This document shows positions 45,073-53,605 of a DNA stretch of 60,780 nt, piece by piece. Each line of letters opens with the position of its first letter. Within the stretch, counting starts at the first letter, position 1. The stretch is from Marivita lacus. GTDB taxonomy: Bacteria; Pseudomonadota; Alphaproteobacteria; Rhodobacterales; Rhodobacteraceae. Below the pieces are notes generated by a model. The model searched no databases, was not told where the DNA came from, and saw only the letters and a list, made by a program, of their open reading frames with translations. Made by a program: the position numbers and the translations under genes. The stretch lies in the NCBI RefSeq assembly GCF_014637725.1, contig NZ_BMFC01000003.1, positions 403,772 to 464,551 on the forward strand, in the 5' to 3' direction.

Positions 45073-46524
45073 ATGTCTTTCTCCCTCGCCATCGTCGGTC
45101 GCCCCAATGTCGGTAAATCGACCCTGTTCAACCGGCTGGTCGGCAAACGGCTTGCACTGGTGGACGACCAGCCCGGCGTGACGCGCGACCTGCGCGAAGG
45201 CGCGGCACGTCTGGGTGACCTGCGCTTTACCGTGATCGACACTGCCGGTCTGGAAGAAGCTACCGACGAAAGCTTGCAGGGGCGGATGCGCAAGCTGACT
45301 GAACGCGCCGTGGACATGGCCGATATCTGCCTTTTCCTGATTGACGCCCGTGTCGGTGTGACCCCTGCCGACGAAGTGCTGGCCGAGATCCTGCGCAAGC
45401 GCGCAACCCATGTGATTCTTGGCGCCAACAAGGCCGAAGGAAACGCCGCCGAGGCGGGCGTACTGGAAGCCTACGCTCTCGGTCTTGGCGAGCCGCTGCG
45501 CATCTCCGCCGAACATGGCGAAGGCATGCCCGACCTCTACGCGATGCTGCAACCCCTTGCCGATGCCTTTGACGAACGCGCCGCCGCCGATGCCCCCGAA
45601 ACCGAAGTGGACGTCGACGATGACGACCCGGATGCACCGCGCGCCATCACCAAGTCCAAGCCGCTTCAGATCGCGGTTGTTGGGCGGCCCAACGCGGGCA
45701 AGTCCACGCTCATCAACAAGATCCTCGGCGAAGACCGGCTTCTGACCGGCCCCGAGGCGGGAATCACCCGTGACGCCATCTCCGTCCAGACCGAATGGGA
45801 CGGGGTGCACATGCGCATCTTCGACACCGCCGGCATGCGCAAGAAGGCCAAGGTGCAGGAAAAGCTGGAAAAGCTGTCCGTGTCCGACGGTCTGCGCGCG
45901 GTCAAATTCGCCGAAGTCGTGGTGGTCCTGCTGGACGCCGCGATCCCGTTCGAGAGCCAGGATCTGCGCATCGCCGATCTGGCCGAACGCGAAGGCCGCG
46001 CCGTTGTCATCGCCGTTAACAAATGGGACACGGAAGACGACAAGCAGGACAAGCTGAAGATGCTGAAAGAGGAGTTCGAACGTCTTCTCCCACAACTGCG
46101 CGGAGCGCCGCTCGTCACCGTGTCGGCCAAGACCGGGCGCGGTATCGACCGCCTGCAAGCCGCCATCGTCAAGGCCCACACCGTCTGGAACCGCCGCGTG
46201 ACCACAGCCCAGCTCAACCGCTGGCTGGCGGTGATGCTCGACCAGCACCCGCCTCCCGCGCCGCAGGGAAAGCGGATCAAGCTGCGTTACATGACCCAGG
46301 CCAAGACCCGGCCGCCCGGCTTCATCGTGATGTGCTCGCACCCCGACAAGATGCCCGAAAGCTACAAGCGCTACCTCGTGAACGGGCTGCGCGATGATTT
46401 CGACATGCCGGGCACGCCGATCCGCCTGACACTGCGCGGGCAGGGCGACAAGAACCCCTACAAGGGCCGCCGCGAACGCAACGCCGGAGCGCTGAAAAAG
46501 CACCTGGGCAAGAACAAGGACTGA
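45073..46524 (+). CDS. der: Ribosome-associated GTPase Der (EngA)
   Basis: A 483-residue essential GTPase with two G domains in tandem and a C-terminal KH-like domain. Walker A motifs GRPNVGKS (residues about 8-15) and GRPNAGKS (about 203-210) are each followed by DTAG motifs; NKAEG and NKWD give guanine specificity. The acidic linker [12 protein letters not shown] separates the domains. Der is needed for 50S subunit maturation. The GTPase after bamB matches the common yfgM-bamB-der order. Confidence 0.95.
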   Translation: MSFSLAIVGRPNVGKSTLFNRLVGKRLALVDDQPGVTRDLREGAARLGDLRFTVIDTAGLEEATDESLQGRMRKLTERAVDMADICLFLIDARVGVTPADEVLAEILRKRATHVILGANKAEGNAAEAGVLEAYALGLGEPLRISAEHGEGMPDLYAMLQPLADAFDERAAADAPETEVDVDDDDPDAPRAITKSKPLQIAVVGRPNAGKSTLINKILGEDRLLTGPEAGITRDAISVQTEWDGVHMRIFDTAGMRKKAKVQEKLEKLSVSDGLRAVKFAEVVVVLLDAAIPFESQDLRIADLAEREGRAVVIAVNKWDTEDDKQDKLKMLKEEFERLLPQLRGAPLVTVSAKTGRGIDRLQAAIVKAHTVWNRRVTTAQLNRWLAVMLDQHPPPAPQGKRIKLRYMTQAKTRPPGFIVMCSHPDKMPESYKRYLVNGLRDDFDMPGTPIRLTLRGQGDKNPYKGRRERNAGALKKHLGKNKD

Positions 46525-46868
46525 TCCGCGCGGTTGTTGCGGATCCGCGTGCCCGGCAGGGTGTCCGGAGAATTTCATGTTGGCTGGCAAGCGTCTTTGA
46601 ACGGCCGGTGGCGGCTGCTCAGCCTGCTGGTGAACGGCGTCAGCCCGGAAATCCGCTTCAAAGCGCCGTGACCCATCCCGTTTTGCAAGACCATGTCCCC
46701 CGAAACGGCCCGAGGCGCTGTCTTTTCGGCGTCATGCAGGGGTTTTTCAAAATATGGGCTGACACGCGCACCTTCCCACCGTTAGGGTGCCGCCATGTCT
46801 TAAGCCATTGGTCTTATATGCCTCGGCGGTACGACCCCCTAGGCTGACCGACAAAGAAGGACGACACC
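46525..46868. other. Intergenic region upstream of the cox operon
   Basis: These 344 bases hold no convincing gene on either strand. A 7-bp hairpin GATCCGC/GCGGATC just follows the der stop. A weak promoter candidate for the cox operon is CTGACA (46759-46764), 18 bp, TAGGGT (46783-46788), with GCACC/GGTGC arms around the spacer. I see no tRNA or repeat in it. Confidence 0.4.
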
Positions 46869-47402
46869 ATGCAAATGACCGATTCCCGCACGATCGCCGC
46901 AAGCCCCGAAATGGTCTGGGCGGCGATTCTCGATCCCGAAGTTCTCAAGCAATGCGTGCCCGGCTGCACCGAGATGAGCGGCTCTGCCGAAGAGGGCTTC
47001 GAGGCCACTGTGGTTCAGAAGGTCGGGCCGGTGAAGGCGACGTTCAAGGGCACGGTGGTGCTCTCGGAAATGGTGCCGGGCCAGTCGCTGACGCTGACCG
47101 GCGAAGGCAAGGGCGGGGCCGCCGGGTTCGCCAAGGGCGGCGCGGATGTGAAGCTTGTTCCGGTCGAAGGCGGAACAGAGCTGCATTACGACGTGGACGC
47201 CAAGGTGGGCGGCAAGCTGGCGCAGCTGGGCAGCCGCATCATCGACGGTTTCGCCAAGAAGATGGCGGACCAGTTCTTCTCCAATTTCCAGGACGCGGTC
47301 GAAGGCCCGAAACCGGCCGAGGCCGATGGGCCGGACGCGGACGCACCGCAAGCCGAAGGCGGCGAAGCGAAAAAAGGCTGGTTCAAGAAACTCGTGTCCT
47401 GA
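46869..47402 (+). CDS. coxG: CoxG-like SRPBCC protein (CO dehydrogenase accessory family)
   Basis: A 177-residue protein of the CoxG/SRPBCC fold, beginning DSRTIAASPEMVWAAILDPEVLK, with the family's CVPGCTEM segment near residue 36. CoxG in Oligotropha is reported to help anchor CO dehydrogenase at the membrane, and the family may carry small lipophilic ligands such as quinones. A highly charged C-terminal tail (EAKKGWFKKLVS) could contact the membrane. It leads the coxG-S-L-M operon. Confidence 0.85.
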   Translation: MQMTDSRTIAASPEMVWAAILDPEVLKQCVPGCTEMSGSAEEGFEATVVQKVGPVKATFKGTVVLSEMVPGQSLTLTGEGKGGAAGFAKGGADVKLVPVEGGTELHYDVDAKVGGKLAQLGSRIIDGFAKKMADQFFSNFQDAVEGPKPAEADGPDADAPQAEGGEAKKGWFKKLVS

Positions 47403-47456
47403 TTGGCGCGCGGCTCTTGTACAACACATGATAACGAATTCCGACGGGAGGATTTG

Positions 47457-47942
47457 ATGACTAAGGTAACGATGACGGTGAACGGGAAATCCGTTTCCGG
47501 CGACGTGAAGGGCAACACGCTCTTGACTGAATTCCTGCGCGACGACCTGCGCCTGACCGGCACACATGTGGGCTGCGACACGTCGCAATGCGGTGCCTGC
47601 GTGGTGCATGTGAACGGCGAAGCGGTCAAATCCTGCACCATGTTCGCAGCCGAAGCTGACGGGGCCGAGATCAAGACGATCGAAGGCATGGCGAATGCGG
47701 ATGGCTCGCTCAACGTGATCCAGCAGGCGTTCCAGGATTACCACGGCCTTCAGTGCGGCTTCTGCACGCCGGGCATGGTGATGTCGGCCGCGGCGCTGCT
47801 CAAGGACAACCCCAAGCCGTCAGAGGCGGAAGTGCGGGACTACCTCGAAGGCAATATCTGCCGTTGCACCGGGTACCACAACATCGTGCGCGCCATCATG
47901 GCAGCGTCCGGTCAGGACGTGCCTGCGGTCGCCGCGGAATAA
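47457..47942 (+). CDS. coxS: CO dehydrogenase-like small subunit, two [2Fe-2S] clusters
   Basis: A 161-residue iron-sulphur subunit of the molybdenum hydroxylase family. Plant-type cluster ligands are Cys40, Cys45, Cys48 and Cys60; the second cluster uses Cys100, Cys103, Cys135 and Cys137 (CGFC and CRC). It passes electrons from the molybdenum site in CoxL to FAD in CoxM. The ATG at 47457 has GGGAGGA upstream; an earlier in-frame start lacks one. Confidence 0.93.
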   Translation: MTKVTMTVNGKSVSGDVKGNTLLTEFLRDDLRLTGTHVGCDTSQCGACVVHVNGEAVKSCTMFAAEADGAEIKTIEGMANADGSLNVIQQAFQDYHGLQCGFCTPGMVMSAAALLKDNPKPSEAEVRDYLEGNICRCTGYHNIVRAIMAASGQDVPAVAAE

Positions 47943-47968
47943 GTCATCATCACTCGCAGCGCTCATCC

Positions 47969-48011
47969 ATCCCGGACGGGATGTCTTCGCGAAGAAAGCC
48001 CGCCGGGCTTG
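47969..48011 (+). other. Three consecutive perfect hairpins between coxS and coxL
   Basis: CATCCCG-GA-CGGGATG (47969-47984), the palindrome CTTCGCGAAG (47986-47995) and AAGCCCG-C-CGGGCTT (47997-48011) follow each other in the 103-nt gap. No T-tract follows. They could set the ratio of the subunits by mRNA processing or stability. Confidence 0.55.
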
Positions 48012-48045
48012 ATAAGCGCCTCGCAACATGGAGGAGAATATCACT

Positions 48046-50421
48046 ATGCCGAAGGATCATGGCATTGGCGCAAGCCCGAAGCGGCGTGAGGACGTCCGCT
48101 TTCTGACCGGCGCCGGCAATTATACCGACGACATCAACGTACATGGCCAAGCCTATGTGCATTTCCTGCGCTCCGATTTGGCGCATGGCAAGATCAACGG
48201 AATCGACACCAGCGCCGCCGAAGCGATGCCGGGCGTTGTCCGCATCTTCACCGGCAAGGATTTCGAAGGCGTGGGCGGTCTGCCCTGCGGCTGGCAGGTG
48301 ACCGACAAGCATGGCGAAGTGATGAAGGAACCGGCCCACCCGGTCCTCGCTCAAGGCAAGGTCCGTCACGTCGGTGATCCCATTGCCGCCGTTGTCGCCG
48401 ACAGCCTCGAACAAGCGCGCACCGCCGCCGAGGCCATCGTTCTGGACATCGAGGAACTGCCCGCCGTCGTCGACATGAACAAGGCGCTCGAACCCGGTGC
48501 CACCAAGGTGCATGACGATCTGTCCGACAACCTCTGCTACGACTGGCAGTTCGGCACCGACACGGAAACCACCGATGCGGCGTTCAAGAACGCGGCGCAT
48601 GTGACGACTCTGGAACTGGTGAACAACCGCCTCGTCGCCAACCCGATGGAGCCGCGCGTCGCAGTGGGGCAATATTCCCGCGCCGGAGGCGATTACACGC
48701 TCTACACCACAAGCCAGAACCCGCACGTCATCCGCCTGTTGATGGGTGCCTTCGTGCTTGGCATCCCCGAGCACAAGCTGCGCGTTGTCGCCCCCGATGT
48801 GGGTGGCGGTTTCGGCACCAAGATCTTCCACTACGCGGAAGAAGCGTTCTGCACCTTCGCCGCCAAGGCCTGCAACCGCCCGGTCAAATGGACCTCGACC
48901 CGCTCCGAGGCCTTCATGTCCGATGCACATGGCCGCGACCACGTGACCAAGATCGAATTGGCGCTGGACAAGGACAACAACTTCACCGCTGTCCGCACCG
49001 ACACCAAGGCCAACATGGGCGCGTACCTGTCGACCTTCTCGTCCTCGGTGCCGACATGGCTGCACGGCACGCTGATGGCGGGCAACTACCGGACCCCCGC
49101 CGTTCAGGTGAACGTCAAGGCGGTGTTCACCAACACCGTGCCGGTCGACGCCTATCGCGGTGCCGGTCGCCCCGAAGCGACGTTCCAGCTGGAACGCGTC
49201 ATCGACATGGCCGCCCGCGAGCTGGGCGTCGATCCGATCGCGCTGCGCCGTCAGAACTTCATCACGCAATTCCCCTACGCCACGCCCGTCGCCGTCGAAT
49301 ACGACACCGGTGACTACGAAGCGACGATGGCCAAGATGGAAGAGCTGATGGACATCCCCGGCTTCGCAGCCCGTCGCGCCGCATCCGAGAAAAACGGCAA
49401 GCTGCGCGGTCTCGGCATCAACTGCTTCATCGAGGCCTGCGGCATCGCGCCGTCGAACCTCGTGGGTCAGCTGGGCGCCCGTGCCGGTCTCTATGACGCG
49501 GCCACCGTCCGTGTGAACGCCACCGGCTCCATCTCCGTGATGGTCGGCGCACACAGCCACGGGCAGGGACATGAAACCGTGTTCCCGCAGGTTGTGGCCG
49601 AAATGCTCGGCATCGACGAGTCGATGATCGACATCGTGCATGGCGACACGTCCAAGATCCCCTTCGGCATGGGCACCTACGGCTCGCGTTCGCTGGCGGT
49701 CTGCGGATCCGCGATGGTGCGTGCCACCGAGAAGATCATCAACAAGGCCAAGAAGATCGCAGGCCACCTTCTCGAAGCCTCCGACAGCGACATCGAGCTC
49801 AAGGACGGCATGTTCAGCGTCGCGGGCACCGACAAGTCGGTCGCCTGGGGCGACGTGACACTGGCCGCCTACGTGCCGCACAACTACCCGCTCGAGGACA
49901 TCGAACCGGGTCTTGAAGAAACCGCCTTCTACGATCCGGCGAACTTCACCTACCCCGCGGGCGCCTATGCCTGCGAGGTCGAGGTTGACCCGGAAACCGG
50001 CAAGGTCACCATCGAAAAGTTCGTCTCGGCGGATGATTTCGGCAACGTGGTCAACCCGATGATCGTCGAAGGCCAGGTTCATGGCGGCATCGCCCAGGGC
50101 ATTGGCCAGGCGCTTCTGGAAAACTGCGCCTACGACGAAAACGGCCAGCTGCTCAGCGCGTCCTACATGGATTACGCCATGCCCCGTGCGGACGACATCC
50201 CGCACATGGCGCATTACGTGGTCGACCATTCCTGCCAGACGCCCTGCACGCACAACCCGCTCGGCGTCAAAGGCTGCGGCGAGGCCGGGGCCATCGGCTC
50301 ACCTCCCACGGTGGTGAACGCGGTGATCGACGCGCTGCATTCCGGCGGACACACCCACGTCAAGCACATCGACATGCCCGTGACGCCCTCGCGCGTCTGG
50401 GCCGCAATGAACAGCCAGTAA
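48046..50421 (+). CDS. coxL: Form II CO dehydrogenase-like large subunit (molybdopterin)
   Basis: A 791-residue molybdenum hydroxylase large subunit. The active-site loop reads AYRGAGR at residues 369-375, the form II signature; form I CO oxidisers have AYRCSFR with the Cu-binding Cys. The catalytic Glu746 lies in GCGEAGA. Conserved motifs such as DVGGGFGTK and GSHGQGHE-like AHSHGQGHETV are present. The physiological substrate of form II enzymes is disputed, and CO oxidation should not be assumed. The start at 48046 has GGAGGAG nine nt upstream. Gene order S-L-M also matches form II. Confidence 0.9.
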   Translation: MPKDHGIGASPKRREDVRFLTGAGNYTDDINVHGQAYVHFLRSDLAHGKINGIDTSAAEAMPGVVRIFTGKDFEGVGGLPCGWQVTDKHGEVMKEPAHPVLAQGKVRHVGDPIAAVVADSLEQARTAAEAIVLDIEELPAVVDMNKALEPGATKVHDDLSDNLCYDWQFGTDTETTDAAFKNAAHVTTLELVNNRLVANPMEPRVAVGQYSRAGGDYTLYTTSQNPHVIRLLMGAFVLGIPEHKLRVVAPDVGGGFGTKIFHYAEEAFCTFAAKACNRPVKWTSTRSEAFMSDAHGRDHVTKIELALDKDNNFTAVRTDTKANMGAYLSTFSSSVPTWLHGTLMAGNYRTPAVQVNVKAVFTNTVPVDAYRGAGRPEATFQLERVIDMAARELGVDPIALRRQNFITQFPYATPVAVEYDTGDYEATMAKMEELMDIPGFAARRAASEKNGKLRGLGINCFIEACGIAPSNLVGQLGARAGLYDAATVRVNATGSISVMVGAHSHGQGHETVFPQVVAEMLGIDESMIDIVHGDTSKIPFGMGTYGSRSLAVCGSAMVRATEKIINKAKKIAGHLLEASDSDIELKDGMFSVAGTDKSVAWGDVTLAAYVPHNYPLEDIEPGLEETAFYDPANFTYPAGAYACEVEVDPETGKVTIEKFVSADDFGNVVNPMIVEGQVHGGIAQGIGQALLENCAYDENGQLLSASYMDYAMPRADDIPHMAHYVVDHSCQTPCTHNPLGVKGCGEAGAIGSPPTVVNAVIDALHSGGHTHVKHIDMPVTPSRVWAAMNSQ

Positions 50422-50435
50422 GGAGGGCTTCGGAC

Positions 50436-51224
50436 ATGTATAGCTTTGACATTCAACGCCCCACATCCCTCGCCGACGCGGTGGCGGCACTTGCCACCGA
50501 CGAAGCCCTGCCTCTGGGCGGCGGTCAGACCCTGATCCCGACTCTCAAGCAGCGCCTCTCGGCCCCGTCCGTGCTGGTCAGCCTGTCGGGCATCGCGGAG
50601 ATGAAGGGCGTCTGCACCAATGATGACGGCGCGCTCTGCATCGGCGGTGGGACCACCCACGCCACCGTCGCCCGCGAGGCCACGTCCTACCCGGGTCTGG
50701 CGGCACTTGCGGCCAAGATCGGCGACCCGGCGGTCCGCAATCGCGGCACCATCGGCGGCAGCCTGGCCAACAACGACCCGTCGGCCTGCTACCCGGCGGC
50801 GGCGCTTGGCTCGGGTGCCACCATCATCACCAACACGCGCTCCATCGCGGCGGATGACTACTTCCAGGGCATGTTCGCCACCGCGCTCGACGAGGGTGAG
50901 ATCGTCACCGAGGTGCGTTTCCCGGTGCCCGAGAAATCCTGCTACATGAAGTTCGAACAACCCGCCTCGCGCTTTGCGCTGGTCGGTGTGTTCGTCGCCA
51001 AATACGCAGACGGCGTGCGTGTCGCGGTCACCGGCGCCTCCGAAGAGGGTGTGTTCCGCTGGACCGAGGCGGAAGAGGCGCTGTCCTCCAACTTCGCCCC
51101 CGAGGCGGTGGAGGGCCTGTCGGTCTCCGGCGACGGCATGATCTCTGACCTGCACGGCTCCGGCACCTACCGCGCCCATCTCGTGGGTGTCATGACCAAA
51201 CGGGCCGTCGCCGCCGCGATCTGA
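50436..51224 (+). CDS. coxM: CO dehydrogenase-like medium subunit, FAD-binding
   Basis: A 262-residue FAD subunit of the xanthine-dehydrogenase type. FAD-binding motifs GGGQTLIP (about 29-36) and TIGGSLANNDPS (about 107-118) are present. It passes electrons from CoxS to a quinone or other acceptor. It begins 14 nt after coxL with a strong GGAGGG, and an intrinsic terminator follows 26 nt after its stop. Confidence 0.93.
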   Translation: MYSFDIQRPTSLADAVAALATDEALPLGGGQTLIPTLKQRLSAPSVLVSLSGIAEMKGVCTNDDGALCIGGGTTHATVAREATSYPGLAALAAKIGDPAVRNRGTIGGSLANNDPSACYPAAALGSGATIITNTRSIAADDYFQGMFATALDEGEIVTEVRFPVPEKSCYMKFEQPASRFALVGVFVAKYADGVRVAVTGASEEGVFRWTEAEEALSSNFAPEAVEGLSVSGDGMISDLHGSGTYRAHLVGVMTKRAVAAAI

Positions 51225-51249
51225 TCCGGCTCCGACACGGACCAATTCC

Positions 51250-51279
51250 AAGCCCCGGTTTCCCGACCGGGGCTTTTTT
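51250..51279 (+). terminator. Rho-independent terminator of the cox operon
   Basis: AAGCCCCGG pairs with CCGGGGCTT across a TTTCCCGA loop, followed by a T-run. It lies shortly after the coxM stop and before a run of palindromes. Confidence 0.9.
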
Positions 51280-51284
51280 CTGGT

Positions 51285-51435
51285 GCGAACATGCGTCAAC
51301 GCATGTTCGCATTTCCGTCAACGGAACCGCCCGCCATCCCAAGTAGGCCGGGCTTCAGCCCGGCACTCCGGTCGGGGAGGGCGTCCGACATCACGTATCG
51401 CACCAAAACACGTAGGGTGCGTGCTTGCACGCACC
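51285..51435. repeat. Cluster of four perfect inverted repeats (copy C region)
   Basis: Four separate hairpins lie between the cox terminator and rlmE: a 12-bp-arm palindrome centred on GCGTCAACGC (51285-51310), TTCCGT-CA-ACGGAA (51313-51326), GCCGGGCT-TC-AGCCCGGC (51347-51364) and GGTGCGTGC-TT-GCACGCACC (51416-51435). The first two match the third and second modules of copies at 3604 and 57569 in reversed order, so this copy is in the opposite orientation and lacks the CAGAG module. Confidence 0.7.
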
Positions 51436-51511
51436 GTCATCCTCATCCCCCCATGACCTTCCCCCAAACCCATGCTACACCGCCCGCCAAACCATCACGA
51501 AGGGCACCCCC

Positions 51512-52267
51512 ATGGCCAAGACCCCGACCGGCAAGACCCCAGACGGCAAGAACACCTCCGGGCGCGGACAGCGTGACCTCAAGGTCAAGGTGAAATCCGC
51601 CCGGGGCCGCAAGCTGTCCTCGACGCGCTGGTTGCAGCGGCAGTTGAACGATCCTTACGTCAAGCGCGCGCAGGCCGAGGGCTACCGGGGCCGCGCCGCC
51701 TACAAGATCCTCGAACTGGATGAAAGATACCGCTTTCTCGTGCCCGGTGCGCGGGTGGTGGATCTGGGCTGCGCCCCCGGTGGCTGGTGCCAGGTCGCGG
51801 TCAAACGGGTGAACGCGCTTGGCGAACGACACGGCAAGAAGATCGGCACCGTTCTGGGCATCGACCTGCAGGTGGTCGAGCCGATCGCCGGGGCCGAGAT
51901 CCACCAGCTCGATTTCCTCGACGAAGGCGCGGATGATCAGGTCAAGGCCTGGCTGGGCGGGGCGGCTGACGTGGTGATGTCCGACATGGCCGCGTCCAGT
52001 TCCGGTCACAAGCAGACCGACCACATGCGCATCATCCATCTTTGCGAGACCGCCGCGCAGTTCGCCTTCGACGTGCTCGACGAGGGTGGCACCTTCGTGG
52101 CCAAGGTGCTGGCAGGCGGCGCGGAGGGCGAGTTGCAGAAGCTGCTCAAGCGGCGCTTCGACAAGGTGGTGAACGTCAAGCCGCCGGCGTCGCGCTCCGA
52201 CAGTTCCGAGAAATTCGTCGTGGCAACGGGCTTTCGCGGCGCGCTGGTCGAGGACAGTGACGACTAG
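51512..52267 (+). CDS. rlmE: 23S rRNA 2'-O-methyltransferase RlmE (FtsJ)
   Basis: A 251-residue SAM-dependent methyltransferase that modifies U2552 of 23S rRNA in the A loop during 50S assembly. The SAM motif [15 protein letters not shown] is near residue 85, and the K-D-K-E tetrad is represented by the Lys of [10 protein letters not shown], Asp in VMSDMAAS, the Lys of VAKVL and the C-terminal [12 protein letters not shown]. About 40 basic N-terminal residues precede the usual start region. The ATG at 51512 has AAGGG upstream. Confidence 0.92.
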   Translation: MAKTPTGKTPDGKNTSGRGQRDLKVKVKSARGRKLSSTRWLQRQLNDPYVKRAQAEGYRGRAAYKILELDERYRFLVPGARVVDLGCAPGGWCQVAVKRVNALGERHGKKIGTVLGIDLQVVEPIAGAEIHQLDFLDEGADDQVKAWLGGAADVVMSDMAASSSGHKQTDHMRIIHLCETAAQFAFDVLDEGGTFVAKVLAGGAEGELQKLLKRRFDKVVNVKPPASRSDSSEKFVVATGFRGALVEDSDD

Positions 52268-52284
52268 GCCCGTGGTGTCCGGCT

Positions 52285-52330
52285 GAACCGTACAAAAGGG
52301 CGTCTATCGTACGGATGACTTGTACGGTTC
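52285..52330. repeat. Long inverted repeat with GTACG motifs
   Basis: GAACCGTACAA (52285-52295) and TTGTACGGTTC (52320-52330) form perfect 11-bp arms around a 24-nt spacer that itself contains CGTACG. GTACG-type motifs continue to 52338. The right arm lies in the 3' end of a small leftward gene, so the structure may terminate it or bind a regulator. Confidence 0.55.
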
Positions 52331-52516
52331 GGGCGTACGAAACGACCGGTTCGCGCGCTCCCGCAGCGTCAGGGCGATGTCCGGCCGCTGCATCTCAGGC
52401 CCCGCATAGGCACGTCCGGAGCCGGTCTGAACCTGCTCCTGCCGGTGCAGTTCGAACAGCTTGGCCCGACGCGGATCGGTGTGACCTGCGGTCTGCAGGT
52501 CCGGATAATGTCGCAT
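52304..52516 (-). CDS. Small basic protein, unknown function
   Basis: A 70-residue protein, MRHYPDLQTAGHTDPRRA at the N-terminus, rich in Arg and Gln and with no hydrophobic segment. The start has GGGGAGG about four nt upstream, one of the stronger ribosome sites here. It has a loose resemblance to short DUF1127-type proteins but lacks the defining motif, so I leave it unassigned. It is divergent from the carnitine operon and could share its control region. Confidence 0.5.
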   Translation of the reverse strand: MRHYPDLQTAGHTDPRRAKLFELHRQEQVQTGSGRAYAGPEMQRPDIALTLRERANRSFRTPEPYKSSVR

Positions 52517-52618
52517 GATGCCTCCCCAGGCGATATGGCAGTGCGCGGCTTATCCGTTGAAATTCCGGTGTTTTTTGGTCCGATTTGTGGCAGCATTGGA
52601 GCGAAAACCGGCACGCCA

Positions 52619-52649
52619 TGTCGCAATCCCCATTGCAGCGCGACGCATT
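52619..52649 (+). promoter_or_regulatory. Direct-repeat operator candidate upstream of the carnitine operon
   Basis: TGTCGCAAT at 52619-52627 is followed exactly 22 bp later by CGACGCATT at 52641-52649 (6 of 9 matches). The first is identical to the two half-sites upstream of the ABC importer at 17648-17678, which have the same 22-bp period. It lies 60 nt before the first gene. Binding by an AraC-type activator is inference. Confidence 0.45.
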
Positions 52650-52687
52650 CCCCCGCAGTCTCTGCTCAAAGCCGAGGGAGGACAGAC

Positions 52688-53602
52688 ATGCCGCTTGCCA
52701 TGACCCAGGAGGTCTTCATCACCTGCGCCGTCACCGGATCCGGCGGCACCCAGGACCGCAGCCCCCACGTCCCCAGATCCCCCAAACAGATCGCCGACAG
52801 CGCCATCGCCGCCGCCAGGGCGGGTGCGGCCATCGTTCATTGCCATGTCCGAGACCCGGAAAGTGGCGCGCCCTCTCGGAAAGTCGAATATTACCGAGAG
52901 GTTACGGACCGCATCCGCGATGCCGAGGTGGACGTGGTGCTGAACCTCACTGCCGGAATGGGCGGCGATATCACCTTCGGATCTGCCGAAAATCCGCTGC
53001 CGGTGAATGCCCAGGGCACCGATATGGCTGGCGCGACAGAGCGTGTTGCCCATATCGCGGACTGCCTGCCCGAGATTTGCACGCTCGATTGCGGCACGAT
53101 GAATTTCGCCGAAGCCGATTACGTCATGACGAACACCCCCGGCATGCTCCGCGCCATGGGCCGGATGATGACCGAGCTCGGCGTGAAGCCAGAGATCGAG
53201 GCCTTCGACACCGGGCATCTGTGGTTTGCCAAGGAGTTGGTGAAAGAGGGCATCCTTGAAGATCCCGCCTTGGTACAGCTGTGCATGGGGGTGCCCTGGG
53301 GCGCGCCGAACGACCTCAACACCTTGATGGCAATGGTGAATAACGTGCCCGATCATTGGACTTTCAGCGCGTTCTCCCTGGGTCGAAACCAGATGGCCTA
53401 TGTCGCTGCGGCCGTGCTGGCGGGTGGCCATGTGCGGGTGGGCCTCGAAGACAACCTCTGGCTGAAAAAGGGTGTGCTCGCCACCAATGCGCAACTGGTC
53501 GAACGCGCCGTCGGGATCATCGAGGGCATGGGCGCACGGATCATGACTCCCGCCGAGGTTCGGACCAAGCTGGGTCTGACCAAGCAAGCGCCCAGAGGCT
53601 GA
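52688..53602 (+). CDS. Beta-keto acid cleavage enzyme (BKACE, DUF849), probable dehydrocarnitine cleavage
   Basis: A 304-residue TIM-barrel enzyme of the BKACE family, which reacts a beta-keto acid with acetyl-CoA to give acetoacetate and a new CoA ester. Zinc ligands His51 and His53 (HCHVRDP) and the RVGLEDN motif (Arg250, Glu254, Asp255) match the Kce active site. Next to a carnitine dehydrogenase the likely substrate is dehydrocarnitine (3-dehydrocarnitine), giving betainyl-CoA, as for CdhC of Pseudomonas. The ATG at 52688 has GGGAGGA upstream; the frame is open far upstream but without a start signal. Confidence 0.85.
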   Translation: MPLAMTQEVFITCAVTGSGGTQDRSPHVPRSPKQIADSAIAAARAGAAIVHCHVRDPESGAPSRKVEYYREVTDRIRDAEVDVVLNLTAGMGGDITFGSAENPLPVNAQGTDMAGATERVAHIADCLPEICTLDCGTMNFAEADYVMTNTPGMLRAMGRMMTELGVKPEIEAFDTGHLWFAKELVKEGILEDPALVQLCMGVPWGAPNDLNTLMAMVNNVPDHWTFSAFSLGRNQMAYVAAAVLAGGHVRVGLEDNLWLKKGVLATNAQLVERAVGIIEGMGARIMTPAEVRTKLGLTKQAPRG

Positions 53603-53605
53603 GCG

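Noticed and set aside
46608-46847. 79-codon open frame before coxG
   Set aside because: No ribosome site, no hydrophobic or conserved pattern, and it covers the likely cox promoter.
47950-50253. Minus-strand open frame of about 770 codons
   Set aside because: Antisense to coxL, whose motifs are unambiguous; no ribosome site or recognisable domain.
48046-50421. Aerobic CO-oxidising (form I) CO dehydrogenase
   Set aside because: The active-site loop is AYRGAGR, not AYRCSFR, and gene order is S-L-M, so the form I assignment is not supported.
52445-52687. 81-codon N-terminal extension of the BKACE enzyme
   Set aside because: The family starts at the FITCAVTGSGGT region; GGGAGGA precedes the ATG at 52688, and the extension overlaps the divergent gene and the operator candidate.
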